NCBI RefSeq assembly: GCF_023898315.1
Contig: NC_064617.1
Span: forward strand, 711,533,202-711,597,201
Reading direction: 5' to 3'
From: Schistocerca nitens
Taxonomy: Eukaryota > Arthropoda > Insecta > Orthoptera > Acrididae
Length of the DNA: 64,000 bases
The notes beneath the pieces were generated by a model, which did not search any database, had not been told where the DNA came from, and saw nothing but the letters and a program-made list of their open reading frames with translations. Each line of letters starts with the position of its first letter. Position 1 is the first letter of the stretch. Below are positions 52,281 through 63,305 of the stretch, piece by piece. Position numbers and translations under genes: made by a program.

Positions 52281-54616
52281 CAGGGCTTAACAACTGGCCG
52301 GTTTTGGGCGCAAGTACTCGCATCTGCTCAGGCATGTGCTCGCGAGCAGGTGCAAGGTCGCGGAGTAGGGAAGGAGGGGAGGGAGGGTAAATACGCGCGC
52401 ACGTTTGAATAGGGCCGCAGCATGCCTATTGAATTCGCACCGACTGTGTAACGTTTAAAGTACTACGATCAGCTCTAACAGTCACTTCGCTGGTTAAGAA
52501 TCATGTCAAGTCGCCGTTGTGTAACCCCAACCATGCTTTCGCAGTTCAACCCCCATTGGGAGGAATTGTATCTGTTAACTGAAAAAGATGGAGTTGCAAA
52601 ATGTTTAGTATGTCACAAAACGCTGAATTCTTTTAGGAAATTTAATTTGCAGCGACATTATATGTCGTACCATGCGAAAGACTACGGAAGTGGAAAATGT
52701 GATGGACCAGATCGTGCACAGGAAGTTATTAAACTTAAAAGGAAGCTATCCGAAGAAGATCTGGACGACGAAGAAAAATCTACTGAGGCAGCTCTCAGAG
52801 TGAGTTACAAAATTGCTTTGCTTTTAGCAAAATCCCTGCGCCTCTTCACTGATGGCGATTTAATAAAAGAATGTTTGGTAGCTGCAGCGGAACATTTGTG
52901 TCCATCTCAAGTTGAACAGTTTCTGATTGTGCCATTATCTAACATGACCATTATGCGTCGCATACAGGACATGGCAGACGACGTCCAGAGCCAGCTTGCA
53001 TATGTCTGTAAAGATTTTATGGCGTATTCTCTAGCTCTGGACGAAAGTGTTGATATCACTGGAACAGACAGCTTGCCATATTTATTAGAGGTGTTAACAG
53101 AGATCTTCAGGTGAGGGAGGAGCGCCTCGATGTAGTAGCCATGAAGAACACTGCAACTGGAAGTGATATTTTAAGTAGTGTTGAAGAAAGTGTTGAAAAT
53201 ATAGGATTGTCGTGGAATTCTTTAGTTTCAGTGTTTACAGACGGTGCACCAGCGATGATAGGGAAAAATTCAGGTTTCGTTGCGCTGTTGAAGGAGAAAA
53301 TGCAAAAACTGACCGTGTCGAATGAAATAAGGGGCGTTCACTGTGTGATCCACCAGGAAAACTTATGTGCAAAGAGTATCACTCTAAAAAATGTGATGAG
53401 TGTTGTTGTTCGTACAACCAATTATATAAGGAAGCATGGGCTACAACACAGACAATTTAAAAGCTTTCTTGAGGATGTAGAAAACCAGTAATGCCTTATT
53501 ACAGCGAGGTCCGCTGGCTTAGTCGTGGCGAATTATTAAATCGATTTTTTTGCCTATTAGATGAGATAAATATGTTCATGGAAATAAATAACATGTGTGT
53601 TCCTGAATTGAAAGAGCCTTCATGGAAATGTGATCTCGCGTTCTTAGCAGATTTAACTAGCCATCTGAATGCTTTGAACATTTCACTACAAGGTAAAGAT
53701 CTGCTAATTACTCATTTCATAGATCGAATACGAGCTTTTAAAACGAAATTGACACTTTGGGTGAGTCAGCTGGAAACAGGAAATCTAGCTCATTTTCCTA
53801 AATTACCATTCATGCAAGATGTTCATAAAAACTGTGAACGTTATTCAATAGTTTAGTTGCCCTTAAGGAAGAATTTGATCAACGCTTTCAAGATCTGACA
53901 GCACTAGACAGTGATTTTGATCTGTTCTCCTCTCCATATTCAGCGTATATTGAAGAGATTCGTCCTGAGCTGCAACTAGAAATTATTGACCTGCAGTGTG
54001 ACAGAGAATACAGAGACAAATTTCAGAACAAGAAAAACATTTTGGAATTCTACAGACACTTCCCTCAGCATAGATTTCCTCGTTTGCACAAACTGGCGGC
54101 TACTATAATATCAATGTTCGGTTCCACGTATGTTTGTGAACAACTGTTCCCTGCAATGAAATGTAACAAGACGCGCCGGAGAAACGCATTTTCTGATCGA
54201 AATTTAAACTGCACGCTGCGCCTACAATGCACAAGAACAATTACTCCAAACATAAACGCAATTGTAAAGGGCAAAAAGTACAAGATAACCGAGAATCCCA
54301 CACTTCAGTGACACTTTTTATTGTGTAACAGTTCACGAATTAATACGAATGAAGAGGCATACACTAAGCTAATAAAATTATCTGGCACGTGTACATTCTC
54401 CTTTATTTGTTTCATTTGTCGCAGTATAATTCGTGAGTGATATCCCTGCAGGTGGCCGCGGATTTACATTGACTGGCGGCAGCTGTTGTGTGCCTCACAT
54501 GACTCTCCCCCCTCTCCGCTCTGGTCCGGTAGTGGGGGTAGCGTGCTCGCGCTGCTCCGTGCTCGCGCCTTGCTGCTCACAGCTTGCTCCGCGAGCACGT
54601 ATGTTGTGAAGCCCTG
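52281..54616 (+). mobile_element. hAT DNA transposon, complete ends
   Basis: Terminal inverted repeats CAGGGCTTAACAAC (52281) and GTTGTGAAGCCCTG (ending 54616), one mismatch. Perfect 8-bp target duplication GTTTATGC (52273-52280 and 54617-54624), the hAT hallmark. Length 2336 bp. Subterminal regions are rich in GCTCGCGAGCA-like words on both sides, probable transposase-binding sites. Confidence 0.95.
52503..54311 (+). pseudogene. hAT transposase with BED-type zinc finger (GTF2IRD2/ZBED-like), frameshifted
   Basis: Starts at the ATG at 52503. BED-like zinc finger: Cys34, Cys37, His52, His57 (KCLVCHKT, QRHYMSYH). The RNase H-like catalytic region spans three frames: LALDESVDITGTDSL, then after a frameshift near 53080 VFTDGAPAMIGKNSGF and HCVIHQENLCAKS, then after a shift near 53485 SEVRWLSRGELLNRFF, and after a shift near 53838 SLVALKEEFDQRF. 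The hATC dimerisation region ends the protein: STYVCEQLFPAMKCNKTRRRNAF (region) to the stop at 54311. Three frameshifts in an otherwise full-length 600-residue protein point to a recently silenced copy. The family includes domesticated vertebrate genes, but the TIRs and target duplication show this is a transposon. Confidence 0.92.
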
Positions 54617-54624
54617 GTTTATGC

Positions 54625-55375
54625 CATTGCACAATATTAATGTGTTGTCACAAACTTCATATTGGAGCAGTTCTGGATGGTCGTTACCACCGACCAACCT
54701 GTGGTGCTACACAGAGGTATATTATCACAAGGGCTCTGCACGCGAGGCACCACTCCAGTTCCATCTGTCGCCACCCAGATGGCGCTCATAGACTGGAACC
54801 AGTTTATACTTCCATCATGAGGCCTTTTAGCCTCCGCTCCATCCGTCGATAGTTATACCAGTTGCCACATAGGGCGCTGATACCTAGAACTACTTTCCTC
54901 TTCTGCGAAATAAAGCACGCATGGACATCACTCCGCTAGCCACGGACGCGCAGCTACACTCGGCCTGTTGCGGCTCATCAGTTAGCACACCTGGATCTCC
55001 AGTCTCCAGTTATCCTCCGCCAGCGCAGAGCATCGGTTGCGGCCGTTACAGCGCAGTCGCTATAAACATGTGGTGATCGGACAGTAAACGCCGAGTGTGA
55101 AAGTGATATTCATATTCAGAGCCATGCTTACAAGTAGTTCATCCACACTGAATTCTATGGATCAGATAGTTGTCTTTCGATGTGTTAGGTTAGATTAGAG
55201 TGTAGACCATCACTTATCACTCAAAGCTGATTATATAAAAGCATCTTACGTCAATAAATATTTATGACGTGTTTCAGTTTGTGATGCAGAGGTTACCGAT
55301 GCTATACATATATCGCCCTGTTGATACATTATAGCGCGGTAAACTTTTTTTTTTTTAGTGTGTTCTCTTGTTGCT
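54625..55375. other. Unassigned stretch
   Basis: No gene motif. The sequence 54720-55080 is GC-richer and could be an LTR or 5' UTR, unproven. Confidence 0.4.
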
Positions 55376-55387
55376 ACTTTAGACGTT

Positions 55388-55588
55388 GTCCGCATCTCGT
55401 GGTCGTGCGGTAGCGTTCTCGCTTCCCACGCCCGGGTTCCCGGGTTCGATTCCCGGCGGGGTCAGGGATTTTCTCTGCCTCGTGATGGCTGGGTGTTGTG
55501 TGCTGTCCTTAGGTTAGTTAGGTTTAAGTAGTTCTAAGTTCTAGGGGACTGATGACCATAGATGTTAAGTCCCATAGTGCTCAGAGCC
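55388..55588 (+). mobile_element. SINE-B (Gly-like tRNA head), full length
   Basis: Plus-strand CCGCATCTCGTGGTCGTGCGG head and CCCGGGTTCCCGGGTTCG with internal duplication, as in 24420-24635. Perfect target duplication ACTTTAGACGTT (55376-55387 and 55589-55600). Confidence 0.95.
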
Positions 55589-55600
55589 ACTTTAGACGTT

Positions 55601-56339
55601 AGACATCAGAGTTGTTTTGGTGAATATAACGCAACCTCTCCACGAGATTGCGACTTTCGATGATGACAGAATCACGGAATGTGAGACTGTTGCTCAGAGT
55701 GATCACTAATTTAAATTATAAATTCGAAAACAATAACTTTCCAGTAAATTAGTGTTTCCTATCAGTGCATACAGTGTGCGGTAGACTACATTCTTGACCT
55801 TTACATTATTATTACGTAGGACAGATTCATGACTCCAAGATTCCGACTTGCCTAACCGGGTATCGTAAATATGTAACACACTTTAATTAAATCATATTAC
55901 ATATTGTTCCCTTCAAAAATCCACGAGTAAATTTCATTTAACTGACAACCAGTTTGCATAGTAACAGCCCTTCAAGACAGTATCATTTATTTGAAAGATA
56001 TAATGTAATTTAATTTGAATGCCGGTGCTAAACAAGTTAAATATTGAAAGAAATGTGATTTTTCTTATGTATTGTGACTGCAGTGACTTCCAGTGGTCTG
56101 AAAGTATTATTTTTCTGTTCCTCTTATTTATCTATGTACTGACGTATTCGAGGTCATTTCAACGTTACAGTAATCACTGTATGTTTCATCGCAGTCTTTC
56201 AAAATTATTGAGCAGAGCGATACAGGCATTACAAATTCAGTAATCGCGAGGAATATTTGCATCAGCAACGGCGACAAACTGCATAATCGAGCGGTACAGG
56301 AACTGAAGATTACGTACGGAGACACCGGACCCGATTTCG
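55601..56339. other. Unassigned stretch
   Basis: AT-rich, no gene or element recognised. Confidence 0.45.
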
Positions 56340-56490
56340 AGAGGGTGACGGTTCATCGCTTAAGACAAGTGCCGGGATGGTTCTTTCGAAAGGGCACAAT
56401 CGATTTTCTTCCTTAATACTAGCTTGTTCTCCGTCTCTCATGACGTCGATGTTGACGGAACGTTAAACACCAATCTTGGTCCCTTCCTTA
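56340..56490 (+). mobile_element. SINE-E-related remnant
   Basis: GACGGTTCATCGC, then GTGCCGGGATGGTTC, GAAAGGGCAC, TCCGTCTCTCATGACGTCG and ACGGAACGTTAAACAC parallel SINE-E and a relative with a GACGTTAAACAC tail. Decayed, without target duplication. Confidence 0.65.
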
Positions 56491-56499
56491 CGTACGGCT

Positions 56500-56673
56500 C
56501 TGTTGTAACCAGTTAATTGTACAGTGAAGTTTGATGAATTCAGCTGGCGACATTATTATTTCAAAATTATCCAAGTTGTATATAAGCAACTAAATTATTC
56601 AGTCAGTGTAAATATTTATTTCTGTTAAAGGTGAGTACCAAATTTAACGCTTATATTCATTAATACACCCAAA
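56500..56673. other. Unassigned stretch
   Basis: Nothing recognised. Confidence 0.4.
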
Positions 56674-56759
56674 GGAAAAAAAGACGACGCACCATGCAGG
56701 AATTATACGAATGGGACGAAAATCGGTTGATGTGATGTACGTGGGTGGTTTATTCAAGA

Positions 56760-57255
56760 GAAAGAGCTTCACATATTGAGCACGTTGATCTACCTCAGGG
56801 CCTTGTTGGCTTGTCTGCTTGGTGCTTGGGATATCGCGCCAGATTATGCCCAATTGGTGCATTAGATTGTGAAAATCACGGGATTGTTGCTCAGAAAGTT
56901 CTCAATTTGGGGAGATCCGTCGACCATGCTGGTCAATGTAGCAATAGAAGCTCTCGTGTGCGCGCTGGCATTATCTTGCTAAAATGTAAGTTCAGGATGG
57001 GTTGCCATGAAGGCAACAAAATGGGGCATAGAGTATCGACGACGCACCACTGTGCTGTATGAGTGCTTCGGATGACAACCACAGGGGCCTTGCTATAAAA
57101 AGAAAGGAATTCTAAACCAACACTCCTGGTTATCGGGCCGTACGGCGGCCGACGGTCAGGTCGGTATCCTGTCTGGGTGTCTCCAGACGTCATTCTCTGG
57201 TGCTCAGTTCCAGCGGGACTCCTCACTGAAGATAATTCTACTCCAGTCAATGAGA
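56760..57255 (-). pseudogene. Tc1-like transposase, left arm
   Basis: The minus-strand frame 57250-56933 includes ELSSVRSPAGTEHQR (strand around the first catalytic aspartate, decayed), APVVVIRSTHTAQ, then SWQPILNLHFSKIMPAR, corresponding to the second catalytic block (FQQDNARPH type) with the aspartate lost. The remainder toward 56760 is the C-terminal part in broken frames. Confidence 0.65.
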
Positions 57256-57259
57256 TTCC

Positions 57260-58530
57260 AGGTTGAAGACGAGTCTGGAGACGCCCCGACAGCGGTGGAT
57301 TACCAACCTGACAGTCGTCTGCCGACCAGCAGTAATGGTCTGCGGTGTCGTTTCATTTCATGGCAGGACCCCTTTAGTTGTCATCTGCGGCACCCCTAGA
57401 GTACAGCGGCACGTCGACGATATTCAACGCACCGTTTTTTTGCCCCACATGGCAAGCCTTCCTCTGCTTACATTTCAGCAAGATAATTAATTCCCTCCCG
57501 CACACAGCGAGGGTTTCTAATTGTTGTGTACATAGTTCCGCGTAGTCAGCGCATACACAACTTTCCCAATAGAGCGCGCCCCGCTAAGCACAACAGCGCA
57601 GGCGCAGCGCTCGTCCGTCTCCGTACTACGAGACGGCGCTGTCTTAGAGACGGACCAAATTCCGGTTCCGCCGATCCGCGTATTAATATGTAACGCAGCC
57701 AATGAGATTGCTGCTAACGTAGAACCTTTTCTCCTTGCGTATCACACTTGCGCAGTGATACCTGAACGCGCGAGGTATTATAACGAAAGTACAGACCTCC
57801 GATTAGTCAGTCTACATTGGTCTGAACCAGTCTGTACCAGTCTGCATTAGTCTGCATCAGTCTGCATTAGTCTGTAGTCAAGTTTCAGTCTGCGCCTAAT
57901 AAGATTATCATATTCTTGTACATAGCCATGAAGAGAAATGTATAGACTCTTTGTCAAGTATCAGAGATATGTGAGAATCAACGTACCAAGGCCAAAGGAA
58001 CGTCAGATTGTCAATTGTAAATAGCATCCAGAACCAAGTTAAGTTATTTTTACGCTTGTTATTATTTTAATAAATGTGTGTGAAAATTAATCAAGTTCTG
58101 TTTAAAGTTGGTCATCGTCAATCTGCTACTCTAAGCGTGCAAGTGGTATTTATATCGTCTGACCTAACGGCAGAAGATAAAAACGCCACGATAAGACCAC
58201 GAGACATATTGCTGACACTCTGCTACTTCGTTAGAGCGACAAGTCAAATAATCTGATGGTGTGTGTATCGAAGTCTTACAGTACGCACACCACACTAATG
58301 CTTGACTTCGTGCTTGCCAAACCCTACCTCGGTCAACAAGCTCGCCGGATCTATCCGAATTGAGAACGTGTGGAGCATTATAGCCGGGAGCTCCAACCAT
58401 CTCGGAAAATTGGAGATATAACTGGCTAATTGGACATACTTTGGCACGATATCCCTCAGAAGGGTATCCGAAAAACTGCTGCGCAAGGACCAGAGATGGA
58501 CCAACGTGCTATTGACTTGCTCAATTTGTG
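57260..58530 (+). pseudogene. Tc1-like transposase, right arm, split by LTR
   Basis: The frame 57263-57490 reads LETPRQRWITNLTVV, VVSFHGRTPLVVICGTP, RHVDDIQRTVFLPHMASLP and LTFQQDN, i.e. up to the second catalytic aspartate. After the LTR the protein resumes near 58300 (DFVLAKPYLGQQARRIYP-like, ENVWSIIAGSSNH) and continues LANWTYFGTISLR to the end near 58530. Frameshifts break it in several places. Confidence 0.75.
57522..58294. mobile_element. Solo LTR 1 (LTR retrotransposon)
   Basis: 773 bp beginning TGTTGTGTACA and ending GCACACCACA, i.e. TG...CA with short inverted ends. Flanked by the 5-bp duplication CTAAT (57517-57521 and 58295-58299). Contains GGTATTATAACG (TATA-like, about 57775), a run of CAGTCTGCATTAGTCTG words (57815-57880) and TTTTAATAAATG (polyadenylation signal, about 58068). 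No internal retroelement sequence is present, so it arose by LTR-LTR recombination. Confidence 0.88.
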
Positions 58531-58639
58531 AAGATATTTCTCTTGAAAAAAATCATCCAATTTTTCTGAATTATAGTCGTTTGTTTGGCTGTACATGTAC
58601 ATCACTTCAACTGTTTTCCGTCCCATTCGGATAATTCTT

Positions 58640-58845
58640 GGTTCAAAAATGGTTCAAATGGCTATGAGCACTATGGGACTTAACATCTGTGGTCATCAGT
58701 CCCCTAGAACTTAGAACTACTTAAACCTAACTAACCTAAGGACATCACACACATCCATGCCCGAGGCAGGATTCGAACCTGCGACCGTAGCGGTCACGCG
58801 GTTCCAGACTGAAGCGCCTAGAACCGCACGGCCACACCGGCCGGC
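58640..58845 (-). mobile_element. SINE-A, full length, in Tc1-like relic F
   Basis: Minus-strand copy. Target duplication CGGATAATTCTT (58628-58639) and CGGATAGTTCTT (58846-58857). It interrupts the right TIR of the transposon. Confidence 0.93.
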
Positions 58846-58878
58846 CGGATAGTTCTTCGTGGTGCGTTCTTTTTTTCC

Positions 58879-59082
58879 TTAGAGAGTAATTCCATATCAA
58901 AAGTATTACTGTAGTTGAGTGAGTTGTCATTTCCTTTCTCGCAGGGAGTTGTGTACATTTCCCCATATATAGTCGGAAGTTTTCCTACCTCAGCGTCTTG
59001 TTTGCTGGATGAACGCAACTACACATCAGAGTGGTTTTTCTTAATGAGCGACAGCATTATTCTGTGATATGTTCGTACCCGT
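58879..59082. other. Unassigned stretch
   Basis: Nothing recognised. Confidence 0.4.
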
Positions 59083-59095
59083 CATGCAATCTGAG

Positions 59096-59279
59096 ACCCG
59101 GAGTGGCTGAGCGGTTCTAGGCGCTACAGTCTGGAACCGTGCGACCGCTACGGTTGCAGGTTCGAATCCTGCCTCGGGCATAGTTGTGTGTGATGTCTTT
59201 AGGTTAGTAAAGTTTAAGTAGTTCTAGGGGTCTGATGACGTCAGAAGTTAAGTCCCGTAATGCTCAGAGCCATTTAAAC
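59096..59279 (+). mobile_element. SINE-A, full length
   Basis: Plus-strand copy, head ACCCGGAGTGGCTGAGCGG. Perfect 13-bp target duplication CATGCAATCTGAG (59083-59095 and 59280-59292). Confidence 0.94.
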
Positions 59280-59629
59280 CATGCAATCTGAGTGCTACTC
59301 GAAAACCATCCGGGTTTGAACCGTTGTTGCAGGCAGAGTTAAAAACATTGTGTGCTAAATTTCGCACCATGCATACCTCAAACCACCTCTACGGTTGCAG
59401 GTTCGAAGCCTGCCTCGGGCATAGTTGTGTGTGATGTCTTTAGGTTAGTAAGGTTTAAGCAGTTCTAGGGGACTGATGACGTCAGAAGTTAAGTCCCATA
59501 ATGCTCAGAGCCATTTAAACCATGCAATCTGAGTTCTACTCGAAAACCATCCGGGTTAGAACCGTTGTTGCAGGCAGAGTTAAAAACATTGTGTGCTAAA
59601 TTTCGCACCATGCATACCTCAAACCACCT
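59148..59629. repeat. 241-bp tandem duplication of SINE 3' half plus flank
   Basis: Units 59148-59388 and 59389-59629 start at CTACGGTTGCAGGTTCGAA in the SINE B box and end at CTCAAACCACC in the flank. They differ at a handful of bases. The second SINE half (59389-59521) therefore lacks an A box and was not an independent insertion. Confidence 0.95.
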
Positions 59630-60433
59630 AAAAATTTAATCACTTACGCTTCCTAGTACACTGTACATGCAAAAAAAAAATTAAAATGTCGTTATTTGCC
59701 ACAATTCCCTATGTTGCTTTTTTAACGACCAGCTGGGTAGTTTCACGTGTGTGTTTACCGCTGTCTTGTCTACTTTCGGGCGCCGGCGAGACGCGTTGCG
59801 CAGGCCGGCGTCCCCTGTCGTTAACAGGTGGGGAGGAGCGCCGTGGTCCGCGTAATTACTGGCGCCGTCTGCGACGGCGACGCCGAAAGCGCCGGCTGAT
59901 CCAGCGTCCTCAAACAATCGCCGGCGCCCATCTCCCGAGGGAAGGAGCTCTCCTTTGTTCCAAGCTGATTACCGGCCCTTCGCGCGCGCTTCTTCTGACG
60001 TCGATGGCTCCTTGCCGTACAATACGGAGCTGTGCCTCGTTACGTCTGCGGCAGACTTTCCTCTTTGGAAATCAGCACGGGTGTAAGGCGTCGTGGCCAG
60101 TGAGCATCTATTTCTCTTTTTTTATTTTTTGTCTCATTGGCGTTTACCCTGAGTTTGTAGATAATAGACGAGAGTGTTGTGAGACACGGGAGATATTAGA
60201 ATCTGCTTCTTCCTGTATCTATCCTTGAATGATCGTAGGAGCTTCTCTACCGGACAAACGTGCGTTAGAAAATTCTGAGACAAGCGGGGCCGTCAGCTTT
60301 GCTTATGCTCATACTCATGCCCATTTTTAACTCCAACGCATAGACCGCCGAGCTCTCTCCACCCTTTCATACGCTCCTGAACTAAATCAATGGAACAAGA
60401 TTATTTTTCACTTGTCTGAATTATATATATATA
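59630..60433. other. Unassigned stretch, GC-rich centre
   Basis: A 180-codon plus-strand frame (59686-60228) crosses a GC-rich stretch with arginine-rich translation. No family recognised and probably compositional. Confidence 0.4.
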
Positions 60434-60438
60434 TATAT

Positions 60439-60967
60439 TGTATCACCGCCAGACACCACACTTGCTAGGTGGTAGCCTTTAAATCGGCCGCGGTTCGTTA
60501 GTATACGTCGGACCGGCATGTCGCCACTATCAGTGATTGCAGACCGAGCGCCGCCACACGACAGGTCTAGTCTAGAGAGACTCCCTAGCACTCGCCCCAG
60601 TTGGACAGCCGACTTTGCTAGTGATGGTTCACTGTCTACATACGCTCTCATTTGGCGAGACGACAGTTTAGCATAGCCTTCAGCTACGTCATTTGCTACG
60701 ACCTAGCAAGGCGCCATATTCAGTTATTATGTCTTCTGAACAGATAATACTGTGAATCATGTACCGTCAAGAGCGACGTTCATCACTAATGGATTGAAGT
60801 TAAGTATCAAACTAATTACGTCCGCTTTCTGAATTCTAATTCCTTGTCATGTTCCAGACCTCACTTCAGCATAGTTCTTCCCTCCTCACACCAGCCTGCG
60901 TGAGCTAAAACGCGTGCATTTCGGCCTCCATTCGTAACACGGTGTTCGCTCTTCTGCCAACACAACA
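60439..60967. mobile_element. Solo LTR 2 (LTR retrotransposon)
   Basis: 529 bp from TGTATCACCGCC to CCAACACAACA (TG...CA) with flanking TATAT (60434-60438 and 60968-60972). The target is inside an (AT)n run, so the duplication is less decisive. Contains TTAAATCGGCCGCGG and a CCTTCAGCTACG region. No internal sequence. Confidence 0.75.
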
Positions 60968-60972
60968 TATAT

Positions 60973-61315
60973 ATAAGTAAAATCAACATTTGTCGGACTT
61001 CCTTTTAACCCAGTATCCTTCTATGGAGACCGCATTGTTTCCGTTGCTTCGTCCATGTCTGTTGTTTGGACCTGGGTCTTGAAGCCCAGTGTTACTTGAA
61101 TTTCTTGATTGCTTGTCTGTTTTGTAAATTTGGCGATCATAATTCCTTAAGGTCTTTTCTGTTTGTTTGTACTAGTTGGGTCTAGTAATTCAATTTTTGA
61201 GGTACGTATGAACCCGAAAAGTTAGCTTGTTTGGTCCATACTTTCTAGATGTCCCTTGCGTTAGATTCTCCGCAAACACATTACAAATGTGATTTTAGGA
61301 GTTATTTAGTTACTT
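60973..61315. other. Unassigned stretch
   Basis: No gene recognised. Confidence 0.45.
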
Positions 61316-62350
61316 ATTTATTAGCCTATTTATATCGGCTACATTAGGTCCTTAAGGCCCTTTCTCACATCTGACCAGGCATAACATAAAAAATATTACA
61401 TAACAGTCGCAATAATAATATTATACATTGATCGTAAAAATAATAATAGTAGCACTAATAATTATGCTCAAATAACGGAGGAATTATTACATAACATACT
61501 CAATGCTAATAATCTGCATTATTAATAAAAGTACTAATTGCCAATAACAATACTAATAACAGTAACACTAATAATAATAATAAAATAATGGAAGGATTGA
61601 TCAGATTAGAAGCCTTGTTTGGTATTAGAGGAAGTGAAGGGATAATGAAAGAGGAGCAGATTGAAATGAAAGTCATAATGGCTGCTAGGAAAGAAGAGAA
61701 TTTCAATAGAGAACTCTGTAGGGAAGGAGAGAGAAAAGTGGTGGGGGAGGGAGAGTTGACGAGAGTGAGTTGCAGAAGAGATAGCTATTGTGATACAAGG
61801 TGGGTCATTACCTGTCTTTTCAGGTTTGAAAGGTTTTTAATTCCTCTAATATTCTGAAGATGACAGTTCAAAAGTCATGTTTCTGATACATAAAATGATT
61901 TAGTCAACATGGCAGTGTTTTGTAGTGGTACAGAAAGGATTTTACCTTGTCGAGAACGAGTATTTCTTCTGTGTTATTCAGACAGTAGTGTAAGGCTTGA
62001 AGGTAGAGAGGAAGGACTGAAGGACTGCAGTGATTGAGAAGATGATACACAAAACACAAGGTATAATAATCTCTACGCCTATCACCTCCTAGCTATGGTA
62101 ATTGTCCATAGGTAGTAATGATACAGTCGAAACAGCGTACATTACAAATGTATCGCACACAAGGATTCATCGCCAGTTCCAGCCGACTTGAGCTCTCACA
62201 CGAAAGTCCTTGGAGAATAACATCACCATAATCAGGGATGGGGAGTATTACTGATTCCACGAGTTTCTTCTTCTTGTAAATTTCCGCATTGGGGTTTAGA
62301 AGATGAATCCCAACTTTTATTCTTGTTCCCAAAATTTTTCTGATAATTTC
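61316..62350 (-). pseudogene. Non-LTR LINE C-terminal region and 3' UTR
   Basis: The minus-strand frame 62332-62093 reads YKKKKLVESVILPIPDYGDVIL, SSSRLELAMNPCVRYICN and FDCIITTYGQLP. This is the conserved post-RT domain of a LINE lineage distinct from those above (DYGDV and NACVRFI-type blocks). The 3' side near 61320-61380 carries CATTAGGTCCTTAAGGCCCTTTCTCACATC (a region) in antisense, typical for that lineage's 3' end from memory. AT-rich trinucleotide runs fill 61400-61590. Confidence 0.65.
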
Positions 62351-62654
62351 ACGTTCTGTTACTTATAATTGCTGTTTTAATGTTGTGTGTTGGAGAATAA
62401 GTGATGCATAGAGCGCTTTTGGTTTGATGACTGTCGTATGATGGTACTCCTGTGTCTGTTTTGAATTTTTTGCTCAGTATAGCAAAAGGTTATATTTTGA
62501 TTTTGTCTCAGTGTGTCCCTTTATGACGTTAGTAGTCCTTTGTTCCAACTCAAATTCAGTTAGCCTTCTCGATCTATGCTGTTATGTTCCTTTTTAGGGT
62601 CCTGTGACTCGATGGATAAAAACGGAAACGTTACAGGATCACTTTATTACTTTA
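62351..62654. other. Unassigned stretch
   Basis: Nothing recognised. Confidence 0.4.
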
Positions 62655-63305
62655 TTGTCTGTCTGTCTCTCTTTCTATCTGTCCGTCTGACCGTTTGAAA
62701 CCTTTTTCCTCAGGATCGGGTAAACATATCAAGTTGAAATTTGTGTCAAATACTAACTCCTATGGTCCCTTTGCGGTGTAAAAAATTGAACCTTGTACGT
62801 CAACGTAGCCAAAATACATGGCCGTTTATGTCACATATCTTGATACTCGCAAACTCACTCATCAAAACCTATAGGCTACTACCCCTTAGCATAGCATCAT
62901 GAAATTTGGCAAAAAGGAAGGCTTCACAGTACAACCAAAGGAAAAAAATCCGAAAACTATAAATCTGCAATTATATCAGAGGAAAAATTTTATTTCTTAT
63001 TTATCATCTGACACTGTCTGTTCGTCCGTCTGTTAAGACCCCTTTTTCTCAGGAGCGGGTAGATGTATCAAGCTGAAATTTATATCACATACTAGGGTCT
63101 ATGGTCCCTTGGCTGTATAGCAAACATTAGCTTCTAAGTCAATGCAATCAAAAGGTAGGGCCATTTATATCACATATTTTGATACTTGCAAACTCACTCA
63201 TCAAAAACCTGTAGGATACTTCCCATTGAACTAGTCAAGAAATTTGGCAAATGGCAAGGTTTGACAGTACAAATAAAGGAAAAAAATCTGAAAATTTCTA
63301 AACTG
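62655..63305. repeat. Two diverged tandem units, period about 339 bp
   Basis: CTCAGGA-CGGGTA (62709 and 63048), ATCAAG-TGAAATTT, TATGGTCCCTT, TTGATACT-GCAAACTCACTCATCAAAA and AAATTTGGCAAA recur in order. Each unit begins in a GTCTGTC-rich run. I recall similar repeats in insect introns. No coding potential. Confidence 0.85.

Larger units (their letters stand above)
56674..58878. mobile_element. Tc1-like relic F, inverted-duplicate body, host of LTR and SINE
   Basis: Ends GGAAAAAAAG (56674) and CTTTTTTTCC (58878) with inverted repeats extending over CGAATGGGACG and TGATGTACGTG. The family is that of relic A. The left arm (minus, 56770-57255) and right arm (plus, 57260-57515 plus 58300-58530) both carry transposase, reading outward from about 57255. 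A 773-bp solo LTR (57522-58294) and a SINE-A (58640-58845) are inserted. Confidence 0.82.

Noticed and set aside
59686..60228. 180-codon plus-strand frame
   Set aside because: Arginine-rich translation of a GC-rich patch, with no motif or flanking gene structure.
4391..63300. CRISPR-like or regularly spaced arrays
   Set aside because: All tandem structures are microsatellites, minisatellites or two-unit duplications without unique spacers, and the genome is eukaryotic.
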